Source: Bin87 sp965217175 (GTDB lineage Bacteria; Chloroflexota; Dehalococcoidia; Lucifugimonadales; UBA3495). Taken from it: a stretch of DNA of 64,000 bases. The position numbers were made by a program, and so were the translations under genes. This document shows positions 1 to 8,693 of the stretch, piece after piece. The notes under the pieces are model-generated. The model was not told where the DNA came from, did not search any database, and worked only from the letters and a program-made list of their open reading frames with translations. The DNA lies in contig OZ244251.1 of assembly GCA_965217175.1 (NCBI GenBank), positions 2,418,001-2,482,000 on the forward strand. The letters run 5' to 3'. Every line of letters begins with the position of its first letter. The stretch's first letter is position 1.

Positions 1-70
1 GACTGGCCAATCAACAACCACTGTTGATCTCTCAGTCAACAGGCAGCTAGGACTCTCGCGTACCCACTTT

Positions 71-112
71 GTCATTGCGACCCCGTACTCGATGCGGGGG
101 TTGGCAATCTCG
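71..112. repeat. Small palindromic interspersed repeat (REP/MITE-like)
   Basis: The stretch begins GTCATTGCGA and ends TTGGCAATCT. Inside it CCCCGTA pairs with TGCGGGG around a five-base loop, and TTGC outside pairs with GGCAA. From memory, elements with a GTCATTGCGA start and a GGCAATCTC end are scattered through Dehalococcoidia genomes. Only one copy of this type is seen here, so calling it a repeat relies on that recollection. The 183 bases before the first ORF hold nothing else I can name. Confidence 0.4.
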
Positions 113-183
113 TTGCCGTAGCGACTGCGGTTCGTCGACGTGTGTTCGGCCTCAGCTAGATTGCCGCGTCTCTGTGCTCCGCG

Positions 184-492
184 CTATGACAGATTGAAGC
201 GCGCACGCATGAGGGGATTATTCCGGTTGACGCCGTGCAATACCACTACGACTTTCGCATCGTGATCCGTAATACCGTCCACCAATGTGGGATGAGCCGT
301 CACCGCGCGATACTGGCTCGGATCCCCCGCCAGCCAATATAGTGACTGTATCGCCACTCCGTCGGCTGACTCGATGGTGTCAAGCAACGAAATGTTAAGT
401 AGCTCGTCCGCGAATCCCGCTCGGTCTTGTCGGTGTAGATGTACCACCCACTGGAAAACGGTTTGCTCTTCTATATTCAATCCGTCAGCCAC
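184..492 (-). CDS. Small protein resembling a tail fragment of a Chloroflexota surface protein
   Basis: This is a 102-residue ORF with a GTG start and no signal peptide. The segment around residues 66-92 (HPTLVDGITDHDAKVVVVL, then HGVNRNNP) resembles, from memory, a short module found near the C-terminal part of large secreted Chloroflexota proteins, where it is followed by further sequence. Here the frame stops soon after NNP, and a TAG lies three codons before the start. That suggests a truncated relic rather than a complete protein. The neighbouring stretch also carries a relic of a Pro/Thr-rich linker on the same strand. The function is unknown. Confidence 0.45.
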   Translation of the reverse strand: MADGLNIEEQTVFQWVVHLHRQDRAGFADELLNISLLDTIESADGVAIQSLYWLAGDPSQYRAVTAHPTLVDGITDHDAKVVVVLHGVNRNNPLMRARFNLS

Positions 493-599
493 CCACGGCT
501 AGCTCGACGAGGAGGCCTGCGCTTGCGGTGAAACAGCATCTAAAACGGGCGAGAGCAAACCGGGATGATTCTTCATTGGAGCCTATCCCGTTCGCTCAC

Positions 600-812
600 C
601 TACGGTATCCAGGCTACGTCGCTCAAACGGCCCCATCCGGAAAGGGTCATCAGGACGCCGGTGGGAGTTGGGACCGGCGTCGGCGCCAAGACAGGAGTTG
701 CGGCCATGGTGGCCGTGGGGACTGGCGCCGGGATAGCGGTCGATGGTGGCACTTGAGTAGCCCTTAAACCCGGCAAGTTTCCACTGCCACCATCTGTTGG
801 CGGATTGGCTCC
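600..812 (-). pseudogene. Relic of a Pro/Thr-rich surface-protein linker
   Basis: Between a TGA at 813-815 and a TAG at 600-602 the minus strand has an open frame of about 70 codons without a convincing start. It reads as a Gly-rich segment followed by a P/T/A/V linker containing APTPVPTPTG. This composition matches the linkers of the large surface protein near 54 kb. The stretch 493-957 has no better gene on either strand. I read it as decayed surface-protein DNA, but short proline-rich frames can arise by chance in GC-rich sequence. Confidence 0.3.
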
Positions 813-957
813 TCACCCCACTGGCCAACTGAAGAACTACCAGGGCAGTCGAAGCGGCCCAGCGCAGACCCAGTCGAATCCGGCAACGCAAGTTGATGGT
901 GCTCCCGTCATCGCAGCTTGATACCCGCTGCTGACGTGTGAGGCAGGTGTGCGAAAG

Positions 958-1977
958 TTAAAGCGCTACTACCATTTGCAGTTCGGTGGTGGGATGGCAC
1001 AACGCCTCGAAAGCGCCCTGAATGCCTTCCAACGGTACAAAGTTGGTGGCGCTCAACATGTGGTCGACGGAAACTCGGCCAGTGCGCATGAGCTCCAGGG
1101 CGATGCGCCAGTCTTCGGGCAACGTGCCGAACGACGCCTGTACTCGCACCTCGCGCGCCATCCAGTTCGGCGGCATCACCGGCGTGGGTTCCCAGGCGAT
1201 GGCTATCATCACCACCTGCCCGCCGCGGGCCGACAGGTCCAGCGCCTGCTCAAACGTGGACGGAGCAGCCGCGCACTCGAACACCACCTGTGGCCCGATT
1301 CCTTCCGTTAGCTCCACGACACGGGCGTCGAGGTCATCGTCGATGGGACTGAAAACGGCATCGGCGCCCAGCCGTAGGGCTGCCTCGGCACGAACTGGCG
1401 CCGGTTCCGACACGATTACGGTGGTCGCGCCGGCGGCCCGGGCAGTTTGCATGCACAGCAATCCGATGGGTCCGGCGCCCAGCACGACCACACTGTCGCC
1501 CAGCTTGATGTCTGACAACCTAACGGCATGGACGGTTACAGCGCAGGGTTCACACAGCGCGGCCTGTTCGTCGGTTACATCGTCGGGTACCGGCGTCGGC
1601 TCCCATTCGTCCAACAGGACATACTCAGCGTACCCACGAGGACGCGCACTATGCTGGAACCCCATGGTGCGGTAATTGAATCGCGGATTGATCCGGGTCG
1701 CTGAACCCATCCCGGGAGGGGGGTGACCGCCGCCGCCAACCACGCGGTCACCGGTTTTCCACCGGGTCACGTTGGATCCAACATCTACGATGGCGCCGGT
1801 ATATTCGTGCCCCATAACTGCGCCGGGCTGGGCGAGATCATACAGGAAAGCATGAACGTCAGTGCCGCAAATCGCCGAATATTTCACCCGCATTACCACC
1901 TGATTGGGGCCAGGGGTCGGGTCGGGCAGTTCTTCCACCTCCAGAACCTGTTCACCCTTGTATACGGCTGCTCTCAT
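958..1977 (-). CDS. Zinc-dependent alcohol dehydrogenase (MDR family)
   Basis: This 339-residue medium-chain dehydrogenase should oxidise an alcohol or polyol with NAD(P). The catalytic zinc ligands are visible as Cys37 (ICGTD) and His57-Glu58 (GHEYTG), and the Rossmann motif is VVVLGAGPIGLL near residue 150. The usual four-cysteine structural zinc loop is absent; the corresponding part reads GGGGHPPPGMGSATRINPRF. The ATG at 1977 has AGGAG upstream, so I prefer it to the longer frame that opens at 2052. Closest relatives by eye are threonine- and sorbitol-dehydrogenase-like enzymes. The substrate cannot be told from sequence. It stands alone. Confidence 0.85.
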   Translation of the reverse strand: MRAAVYKGEQVLEVEELPDPTPGPNQVVMRVKYSAICGTDVHAFLYDLAQPGAVMGHEYTGAIVDVGSNVTRWKTGDRVVGGGGHPPPGMGSATRINPRFNYRTMGFQHSARPRGYAEYVLLDEWEPTPVPDDVTDEQAALCEPCAVTVHAVRLSDIKLGDSVVVLGAGPIGLLCMQTARAAGATTVIVSEPAPVRAEAALRLGADAVFSPIDDDLDARVVELTEGIGPQVVFECAAAPSTFEQALDLSARGGQVVMIAIAWEPTPVMPPNWMAREVRVQASFGTLPEDWRIALELMRTGRVSVDHMLSATNFVPLEGIQGAFEALCHPTTELQMVVAL

Positions 1978-2121
1978 GGTGCCTACTCCTCTGCACGTGC
2001 GGTCGCGCTCAGCATAACAGACATTGCCGCAACGACGACTCAAGGGCTGCACCAGAGGGTTAGTATGCCGATCAGCCAGGTTTGCCGGGTTGCTGACGGA
2101 TGTTCGTGAGGCGATGCGCCC

Positions 2122-2150
2122 TTGCGCCGGATGGCAAATTACGCTAGCAT
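2122..2150 (+). promoter_or_regulatory. Candidate promoter of the Ni-SOD gene
   Basis: TTGCGC (2122-2127) and TAGCAT (2145-2150) are separated by 17 bases, 70 bases before the sodN start. The match to sigma-70 consensus is moderate, and no other good pair is seen in this gap. Confidence 0.35.
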
Positions 2151-2220
2151 TTTCTTCGCAATACCCGATGCCCTACGGCGGGAGCCTGGGGCCCAGACTG
2201 CCAAGAGGAGACATCAACAT

Positions 2221-2691
2221 ATGTTCAACCCCGTTGCATTCTTAAAACCCCGCACGGTTCACGCTCACTGTGATATCCCCTGCGGCATATACGACCCGCT
2301 AATGGCAAAAATAGCCGCGCAAACCGTACAGAAAATGGTCCTGCGGATGCAGAACCTTGAAGCCCCCCAGCCCGGAGCGCCGGCCGGCGAACGCCAGACA
2401 TTCGCCAATACATTCTCCCGCTACGTAACGGTTAAGGAAGAGCACGCCGAGAAGTGCAAGGAAGAATTGCGCATCCTGTGGGCCGACTACGCTTGGCCGA
2501 ATACCGACGCCAACGAAATCGCCGGGAAGTTCAATTCCGCAATGAAACTGGCCGGTCAGTGCAAGCAGACGGTGAACATGGATAACGCTGAAGCGCTGGT
2601 TGCTGCTTGCGACGATATCGCATCCGCATTTTGGTCGACCAAAAACGTGGACTACAGTGATCCCAACGCCGCCGCCCGCTACGGAGCGTAG
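2221..2691 (+). CDS. sodN: Nickel superoxide dismutase precursor
   Basis: This 156-residue protein converts superoxide to peroxide and oxygen with a nickel centre. The nickel hook HCDIPCGIYDP starts at His16. In the family, proteolysis exposes this His as residue 1, and nickel is held by His1, Cys2, Cys6 and the backbone. The 15-residue leader MFNPVAFLKPRTVHA fits such a precursor. The ATG at 2221 follows AAGAGGAG; the frame opens upstream at 2122, but that part lacks family character. The maturation peptidase SodX, often adjacent, is not next to it: the next gene encodes an SPFH protein. A strong hairpin follows the stop. Confidence 0.95.
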   Translation: MFNPVAFLKPRTVHAHCDIPCGIYDPLMAKIAAQTVQKMVLRMQNLEAPQPGAPAGERQTFANTFSRYVTVKEEHAEKCKEELRILWADYAWPNTDANEIAGKFNSAMKLAGQCKQTVNMDNAEALVAACDDIASAFWSTKNVDYSDPNAAARYGA

Positions 2692-2738
2692 AGGCATGAA
2701 CTCGCCTTAGGCCCGGTGCAAGATCACCAGCTGACGCT

Positions 2739-2768
2739 GCGGGAAAACTGGTAAATCAGTTTTCCCGC
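2739..2768 (+). terminator. Perfect 12-bp hairpin after sodN
   Basis: GCGGGAAAACTG pairs perfectly with CAGTTTTCCCGC around the loop GTAAAT, followed by TTGCGTTTCT. It sits 47 bases after the sodN stop and 27 before the next start. It is best read as a terminator with an imperfect T-tract that separates sodN from the SPFH gene. Confidence 0.6.
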
Positions 2769-2795
2769 TTGCGTTTCTCTCCAGGAGGAAATGGA

Positions 2796-3715
2796 ATGGA
2801 CAGTACATTCATCGCCCCATTGGTATTGCTGGTTATAGTTTTGCTGGGCGCATGGTATTTCTTCCGCCCGCGCAATTTTCGTACGCTCGCCGAATACGAA
2901 AGGGTGGTGGTATTCACGGCCACGGGTCGTTTGAAGGCGGTAAAAGGTCCGGGATTGATTCATTTATGGCCATGGGAAACTGTCCCCGCTGATGCGTTGA
3001 TGGACCTGCGTGATACGGTGGCCCGGGGTAACATCCTGCATTGCCAAACCTCGGACAACATTGTGGTTCAAATCGAACCGGCGGTGGTGTACAAGATCAC
3101 CGACCCCGCCAAGACGCTGACTGAGATTCAAAACCCCGAGGCCGGGATCGCGACGTCGGCCCATTCAGCTTTGCGAGCGATCGTAGGCACAATGACCCTG
3201 ACGCAGGTGATCACAAGCAGGCAGGGTATTGCTGAGCAAATGTCGAACGATATCGCTACTCAGGCGGAACGCTGGGGAATGGATGTAATCAACGTAGAGA
3301 TTCAGGAGATAAAACTGGACCAGGAAGTGGTTTCGGCCATGAACCTGCGCCGCGCACAAGAGGAAGAATCGGAAGCTAACCGCCTGGCCACTGTGGTGCA
3401 AGCCGACGCCAAACGGCAGGCTGCCCTGGCCGACAGCGAGGCTCTACGCACCCTTGCCGATGCGGAAAAATACGCCGTGATTGCCAAAGCCGAGGGCGAC
3501 AAGACTGCCGAGATTCTGCGTTCGGAAGGTATTCATCCCTGTATCAGGTGCTGGCCAAGCTTGGTGACGACGTGGACGTTGCCCTCAAGTACGAGCAGAT
3601 ACAGGCGCTTCGCACCATCGGCGAGTCGCCCAACTCCAAGCTGGTCATCGTGCCGGAGAATCTTTCTCAGATAAACGGCTTGCGTGACGTATCACTGCTC
3701 GATCGGGCAGTGTAG
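2796..3715 (+). CDS. SPFH/band 7 (stomatin-like) membrane protein, frameshifted near its C-terminus
   Basis: Stomatin-like proteins organise membrane microdomains and often work with membrane proteases. The start at 2796 has AGGAGG upstream. An N-terminal membrane segment (residues 4-24) is followed by the band 7 domain and a long Ala/Glu-rich helix (about residues 185-245). The first frame stops at 3674 with an out-of-character Arg/Ser-rich tail. From about 3536 the neighbouring frame continues exactly as the family does (YQVLAKLGDDVDVALKYEQ, then SKLVIVPENLS) and stops at 3713-3715. One missing base around CATCCCTG explains this. It could be a real mutation or a sequencing or assembly error. 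Confidence 0.85.
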
Positions 3716-3770
3716 TCCGAACAATCCGGCGCCCCGTTAGGTACCTGCACGTCGATCCCAGTGGATTCGA

Positions 3771-5060
3771 TTAGCGTTCCAACGAGGACAGCGCTTCGCC
3801 AACGGCGGCTATGGTGCGGTCGATGTCGGATGCTGTGTGGGCAATGGATACGAATCCGGCCTCGAATTGCGATGGAGCGATGTAAACCCCGCGTTCCAAC
3901 ATGGCGTGGAAATATCGGCCGTATATTGCCGCATCCGACTGCTCCACCTGCGCCAGGGACGTAATCGGGCCGGGATTGAAGAAACCGGTGAACATCGAAG
4001 CCACCCGATTGATCGTGGATGGCATCTCCGCGGTGGCAAACGCATGCGCTATGCCTTCCGTCAAGCGCACCGCTGTCGCTTCGAGCTGATCGTAAACGCC
4101 GGGGCGTTGCATCTCGGTGAGCGTGGCCACACCGGCGGCCACTGCAAGCGGGTTGCCGGACAACGTTCCCGCCTGATACATGGGCCCCAGGGGAGCCACC
4201 ATCTGCATAATGTCGGCGCGACCTCCGTACGCACCCACCGGCAAGCCACCCCCAATGATTTTGCCCATCGTGGTGATGTCCGGGGCGATGCCGTAGAGGG
4301 TTTGAGCGCCTCCGTAAGCGACACGAAAGCCGGTAATCACCTCGTCGAATATGAGCAGCGCGCCGTGGGATTCGGTGATGCGCCGCAATCCGTCCAGGAA
4401 CCCGTCTGCGGGCGGTACGACCCCCATATTCCCGGCCACGGGTTCGACTATCACAGCCGCGATGTCGCTGGGCCAGGCGTCGAACAGGATTTGTACCGAC
4501 TCCAGTTCGTTGTAGGCCGCAACCAGGGTTTCGGCGGCATAGGATTCCGGAACTCCGGCGCTGGTGGGAACCCCGTGAGTTAGCGCACCAGATCCGGCCT
4601 GCACCAACAAACCGTCGGCGTGCCCGTGGTAGTTGCCGGCGAATTTCACAATCTTGGAGCGGCCCGTAAACGCCCGAGCCAGACGTAACGCGGACATGCA
4701 GGCCTCGGTTCCCGAATTGACCAGGCGAACCATGTCCACCGAAGGCAGCGCCTGGCATATCATCTCGGCAAGCTGGACTTCCTGCTCCACCGGCGCGCCG
4801 AACGACGTGCCGTCTGCCGCGGCACGCTGCACCGCGTCGACGATTACCGGATGGGCATGACCGAGCGCCAGCGGTCCCCAGGACCCGAGGTAGTCGATAT
4901 ATTCGTTACCGTCAACGTCCCAGACGCGGGAGCCGTTTCCGCGGGCGATGAATGGGGGTGTTCCTTCCACGGCGCGAAAAGAACGCACAGGACTGTTGAC
5001 GCCGCCGGGGATGAATCGTTGCGCCCGTTCGAATAACTGCTGGGACCGTTGTTGTTGCAT
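3771..5060 (-). CDS. hemL: Glutamate-1-semialdehyde 2,1-aminomutase
   Basis: This enzyme turns glutamate-1-semialdehyde into 5-aminolevulinate with PLP, the second step of the C5 pathway, in the cytosol. The length of 429 residues is normal. The PLP lysine is Lys267 in TTMGKIIGGG, the cofactor-binding aspartate is in IFDEVITGFR, and NSGTEA near residue 115 is the phosphate-binding loop. It is the last gene of the minus-strand tetrapyrrole operon, 46 bases after hemB. hemA, its upstream partner in the pathway, is in the same operon. Confidence 0.97.
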   Translation of the reverse strand: MQQQRSQQLFERAQRFIPGGVNSPVRSFRAVEGTPPFIARGNGSRVWDVDGNEYIDYLGSWGPLALGHAHPVIVDAVQRAAADGTSFGAPVEQEVQLAEMICQALPSVDMVRLVNSGTEACMSALRLARAFTGRSKIVKFAGNYHGHADGLLVQAGSGALTHGVPTSAGVPESYAAETLVAAYNELESVQILFDAWPSDIAAVIVEPVAGNMGVVPPADGFLDGLRRITESHGALLIFDEVITGFRVAYGGAQTLYGIAPDITTMGKIIGGGLPVGAYGGRADIMQMVAPLGPMYQAGTLSGNPLAVAAGVATLTEMQRPGVYDQLEATAVRLTEGIAHAFATAEMPSTINRVASMFTGFFNPGPITSLAQVEQSDAAIYGRYFHAMLERGVYIAPSQFEAGFVSIAHTASDIDRTIAAVGEALSSLER

Positions 5061-5106
5061 TGTGGCCGAAACCTCTGTCGATTGGGAGTACGGTTGAGTC
5101 GGTTGG

Positions 5107-6090
5107 TTATTCCGCGCCTCGCAGCCAGCGGGCCACTTCCTTGGCGTGGTAGGAGATGATGATGTCTGCGCCAGCCCGACGGATGGCGGTGAGCAGTTCC
5201 AGGGTGATGGGTTTTTCGTCCACCCAACCGGCTCGAGAGGCAGCTTTCACCATGGAGTATTCGCCGCTAACGTTGTAGGCGGCAAGCGGGTAGTCATACC
5301 GGTCGCGGGCCTCTTTGATCACGTCCAGATAAGCCATAGCCGGTTTGACCATCACGATGTCTGCGCCTTCGGCGATGTCCGATTCGATCTCGCGCATTGC
5401 CATGCGCCGGTTGGCGGAGTCCATCTGGTAGCTGCGACGATCACCAAACTGAGGCGTAGAGTCTGCGGCGACGCGGAACGGTCCATAGAACGATGATGCG
5501 TACTTGGCCGCGTATCCCATGATGGGAGTGTCATCGTAGCCGTGGGCGTCGAGGGTTTCTCGGATGGCGCGCACCTGCCCGTCCATCATCGACGATGGAG
5601 CCACCATGTCTGCGCCGGCCTGCACTTGCGTCAGCGCCGAACGAGCCAACAACTCAAGGGTGCCGTCGTTATCGACCTTGCCGTTGTCAATCAGGCCGCA
5701 GTGTCCGTGATCGGTGTATTCGCACAGGCAAACATCTCCGATGACCATCAGGCCCGGGGCTCTCTCTTTGATTGTGCGGGTGGCCTCCTGAATAATTCCT
5801 TCAGGATCGTAAGCGCCGCTGCCAACTGCGTCTTTTTCCGGCGGCAAACCAAAAAGCAATACCGACGGTATCCCCAGCTCGACGATCTCGTCGATTTCTT
5901 CATGGAGCCGGTCGATGGACGTGTGGAAGCAACCGGGCATGGGCTCTATCTCATTGCGAATGTTTTCACCGTGGGTTACGAACATCGGGTAGATGAAATT
6001 AGCGGTATCCAACCGGGTTTCGCGTACGAGATTGCGCACCGGTTCCTTCTCCCGCAATCGCCTCATGCGCAATTCTGGATGTTTCAGCAT
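5107..6090 (-). CDS. hemB: Porphobilinogen synthase (5-aminolevulinate dehydratase)
   Basis: HemB condenses two 5-aminolevulinates into porphobilinogen. The protein has 327 residues, the usual size. The active-site zinc cysteines are present in the CLCEYTDHGHC segment, so this is a zinc-type rather than purely magnesium-type enzyme. The two Schiff-base lysines are recognisable in GYAAKYASSFYGP and MVKPAMAYLD. GGAGGG precedes the ATG. It lies 37 bases after cobA-hemD and 46 before hemL in the tetrapyrrole operon. Confidence 0.97.
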   Translation of the reverse strand: MLKHPELRMRRLREKEPVRNLVRETRLDTANFIYPMFVTHGENIRNEIEPMPGCFHTSIDRLHEEIDEIVELGIPSVLLFGLPPEKDAVGSGAYDPEGIIQEATRTIKERAPGLMVIGDVCLCEYTDHGHCGLIDNGKVDNDGTLELLARSALTQVQAGADMVAPSSMMDGQVRAIRETLDAHGYDDTPIMGYAAKYASSFYGPFRVAADSTPQFGDRRSYQMDSANRRMAMREIESDIAEGADIVMVKPAMAYLDVIKEARDRYDYPLAAYNVSGEYSMVKAASRAGWVDEKPITLELLTAIRRAGADIIISYHAKEVARWLRGAE

Positions 6091-6127
6091 GACTACCCTC
6101 CGTCTCTCCCGTTCTGAATCAGCGATG

Positions 6128-7651
6128 TTAGGCCGCGTAGAATTTTACCAGCGCGTCGGCCAGTCCTTCGACGGTGGCCTCGTCAGCGACGACGTTTACG
6201 TTCAATCCCAGTTCGACGGCGGTTGCGGCGGTAATCGGGCCGATACAGGCCACCAGGCAATTGTCCAGCAAGGGCCGGTTTTCGCCAATGATTTCCACCA
6301 GGTTGCGTACCGTCGAGGAACTCGTGAAGGTTACCACATCAACGCCGTTGCGCAGGACGTCCGCGGCCTTCTGTTCTATGCCGGCAGGGCGCACGTTCCG
6401 ATATGCGGCGACGCGGCGGACATTGGCGCCCAGCTCGGCCAATCCACTGGCCAGAGCATCCCTGCCGATGGCAGAACCCGGCAACAACACCAGCCGGTCG
6501 TTCCAGTCGCGGCCGGACAGTTCGGTGACCACGTCCTCTGACACCGACCGGTGAGGGACAAAATCGGGCTGGATGCCACGGGCAACCAGGGCATCCGAAG
6601 TTGCTGGGCCTATGGCCGCGATCGTGGACCCCGCGAAGTAGCGGGCGTCGTAATTCAGCGCTTTCAACCGGTCCCAAACGTGTTCGACCGCGTTGGTGCT
6701 GGCAAAAATTATCCAGCGACCGGTAACGCCGGCAGTCTCCTTCAGCAGTTGGTCCAGCTCGGCGTAATCTTCCAGCGGGCCTATTTCGATGGAAGGAAGT
6801 TCAATCGGGTCTGCACCCAGCTGCGATAGTGTTTCAACGAAGCGGGAAGTTTGGGTTCGTGACCTGGTAACTAGCACCCGTTTGCCCCAAAGGGGCCGGC
6901 GGTCGAACCACCCAACGTTGTCGCGCAGGCTGGCAACCTCCCCGATTACCGCGATCACCGGGGCCGCCATCCCAGCCTGTTTGCCGCGCTCCACGATGTT
7001 CGCCAGGGTGCCGGTTACGGTGCGTTGACGCTGCCAGGTTCCCCATTGAACCAGGGCGACCGGAGTCTCGGCGCTCATACCGTTGTCTCGCAACGTGGAC
7101 AGGATGCCGGGCAGGGCCGCCCACCCCATCAACACCACCAGGGTGCCGCCGGTTTTTGCCAATGCAGCCCAGGGGGTATTGGTTTCGGTCTTGGTTGGGT
7201 CTTCGCTGCCCGTAACCACTGTAAACGACGTGGCTATGCCCCGGTGCGTCACAGGTATCCCGGCGTAAGCTGCAGCGGCTACTGCGGACGTTACACCAGG
7301 CACGACCTCGAAAGGAACACCGGCGCCGGCGAGTGCGATGGCCTCTTCGCCGCCGCGACCGAACACGAAGGGATCACCACCTTTCAACCGCACAACCTCG
7401 TTCCCGGCGGATCCTTCTGCGACCAGGAGTTCGTTGATCTCCGATTGCGATAACGCCTGTCTACCCCGCTCTTTCCCCACAAAAATATGCCGGGACGTCG
7501 CTTTGGAGAGTGCCAACAAGGAGGGATCCAGGAGTCGGTCGTACACCACGACGTCGGCGGAGGCCAACACCCGTGCTCCTTTGACGGTCAGCAAGCCCGG
7601 ATCACCCGGGCCAGCGCCAACCAAATAGACAATTCCGCGTGATGCGACCAT
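6128..7651 (-). CDS. cobA-hemD: Fused uroporphyrinogen-III C-methyltransferase / uroporphyrinogen-III synthase
   Basis: Two domains in one 507-residue chain. The N-terminal SUMT part (about residues 5-245; GAGPGDPGLLTVKGARVL, then RLKGGDPFVFGRGGEE) adds two methyl groups to uroporphyrinogen III to give precorrin-2. The C-terminal HemD part (about 255-500) cyclises hydroxymethylbilane to uroporphyrinogen III. Such fusions are known in Firmicutes and Chloroflexota. Joining the two activities commits flux toward siroheme and corrinoids, which fits the siroheme synthase and siroheme decarboxylase upstream in the same operon. Confidence 0.95.
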   Translation of the reverse strand: MVASRGIVYLVGAGPGDPGLLTVKGARVLASADVVVYDRLLDPSLLALSKATSRHIFVGKERGRQALSQSEINELLVAEGSAGNEVVRLKGGDPFVFGRGGEEAIALAGAGVPFEVVPGVTSAVAAAAYAGIPVTHRGIATSFTVVTGSEDPTKTETNTPWAALAKTGGTLVVLMGWAALPGILSTLRDNGMSAETPVALVQWGTWQRQRTVTGTLANIVERGKQAGMAAPVIAVIGEVASLRDNVGWFDRRPLWGKRVLVTRSRTQTSRFVETLSQLGADPIELPSIEIGPLEDYAELDQLLKETAGVTGRWIIFASTNAVEHVWDRLKALNYDARYFAGSTIAAIGPATSDALVARGIQPDFVPHRSVSEDVVTELSGRDWNDRLVLLPGSAIGRDALASGLAELGANVRRVAAYRNVRPAGIEQKAADVLRNGVDVVTFTSSSTVRNLVEIIGENRPLLDNCLVACIGPITAATAVELGLNVNVVADEATVEGLADALVKFYAA

Positions 7652-7688
7652 GGCAAGATGCTATATCAATTGGGAGATTGAGCGCCAG

Positions 7689-8693
7689 TCAGCTTGAGGC
7701 CAGCAGCGAACCGGCTCCCTGTTGGCGAAGGTCATTCCAAGCCGCAGCCGCCAGTTCGGCGGGCGCTCCCTTGGCGCCGACCACAGTGGCGCGAAACGCG
7801 GTAGCCCCGTCGGTGGAAGAAAGAAATACAGTCAACGCCAGATCATCAAGATTGGTACTCACGGTTTGGGCGTAGGCGCCGACGGGAGTCTGACACCCAC
7901 CTCCCAACGCCTCGAGGAACCCCCGTTCTGCGGCCACCGATGCTTCGGTATCGCAGTGGTTGGCAGCCAGGACAATCTTGTGCATCCAATCGTCGCCCTC
8001 CCGGATCTCCACGGCCATTGCGCCCTGCCCGGGCGGGGGCACGAATTCGGTGGTGGGCAGATATTCGGTGATCACGTCTTCCAACCCCATGCGTATCAGG
8101 CCGGCGGCGGCGGCGATGGTACCGTCGCATTCTTCTCCAGCAGCTTTCCGGAGGCGCGTGTCCACGTTGCCGCGAATGGGAACGATCTCCAGGTCGGGAC
8201 GCCGGCGCGCGAGTTGCGCCTTCCGGCGTGGGCTGCTGGTACCGATTCGTTTCCCCTCCGGGAAGTCGCCCAGCGTTGTACCGAGGTGGGATACGAAAAC
8301 ATCGCGCGGGTCGGCTCTTTCCAGCACCGCGCCGATGCACATCCCGTCGGGCAAAGCGGTGGGCATGTCCTTCAGACTGTGCACGGCCATATCGATTTCG
8401 CCCTTTTCCAACCGGTACTCGATCTCTTTGACAAAGACTCCCAGTCCCATGCCGGCGAGGGGAGCGCGCTGGTCGGCATCGCCGCTGGTTGTAACCGTTA
8501 CCGGCAAGAATTCGATGCCAGGATGAGCCGCCTTGAGGATGTTAAGGGTCAGCTCCGTCTGAATCAAGGCAAGGCGGCTGCCTCGAGTGCCGACCCGCAC
8601 AGTGGAGCGAGGATTGCTATTGGCGCCCACTACCCCGGCCCGTTTCGCCGTCTTCGCCGAAAAGCCGTTCGGCGAGGGGATATACGTTTGCAC
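7689..8693 (-). CDS. hemC: Hydroxymethylbilane synthase (porphobilinogen deaminase)
   Basis: HemC polymerises four porphobilinogens into hydroxymethylbilane. The family start RVGTRGSRLALIQTEL begins at residue 33, and the dipyrromethane-cofactor cysteine is in GGGCQTPVGAY. The frame opens with a GTG at 8693, which would overlap hemA by 77 bases and give about 30 residues that the family lacks. A second GTG at 8630 would overlap by 14 bases, and a third lies just before the conserved start. None has a clear Shine-Dalgarno, so the N-terminus is uncertain. It is probably coupled to hemA translation. Confidence 0.93.
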   Translation of the reverse strand: MQTYIPSPNGFSAKTAKRAGVVGANSNPRSTVRVGTRGSRLALIQTELTLNILKAAHPGIEFLPVTVTTSGDADQRAPLAGMGLGVFVKEIEYRLEKGEIDMAVHSLKDMPTALPDGMCIGAVLERADPRDVFVSHLGTTLGDFPEGKRIGTSSPRRKAQLARRRPDLEIVPIRGNVDTRLRKAAGEECDGTIAAAAGLIRMGLEDVITEYLPTTEFVPPPGQGAMAVEIREGDDWMHKIVLAANHCDTEASVAAERGFLEALGGGCQTPVGAYAQTVSTNLDDLALTVFLSSTDGATAFRATVVGAKGAPAELAAAAWNDLRQQGAGSLLASS

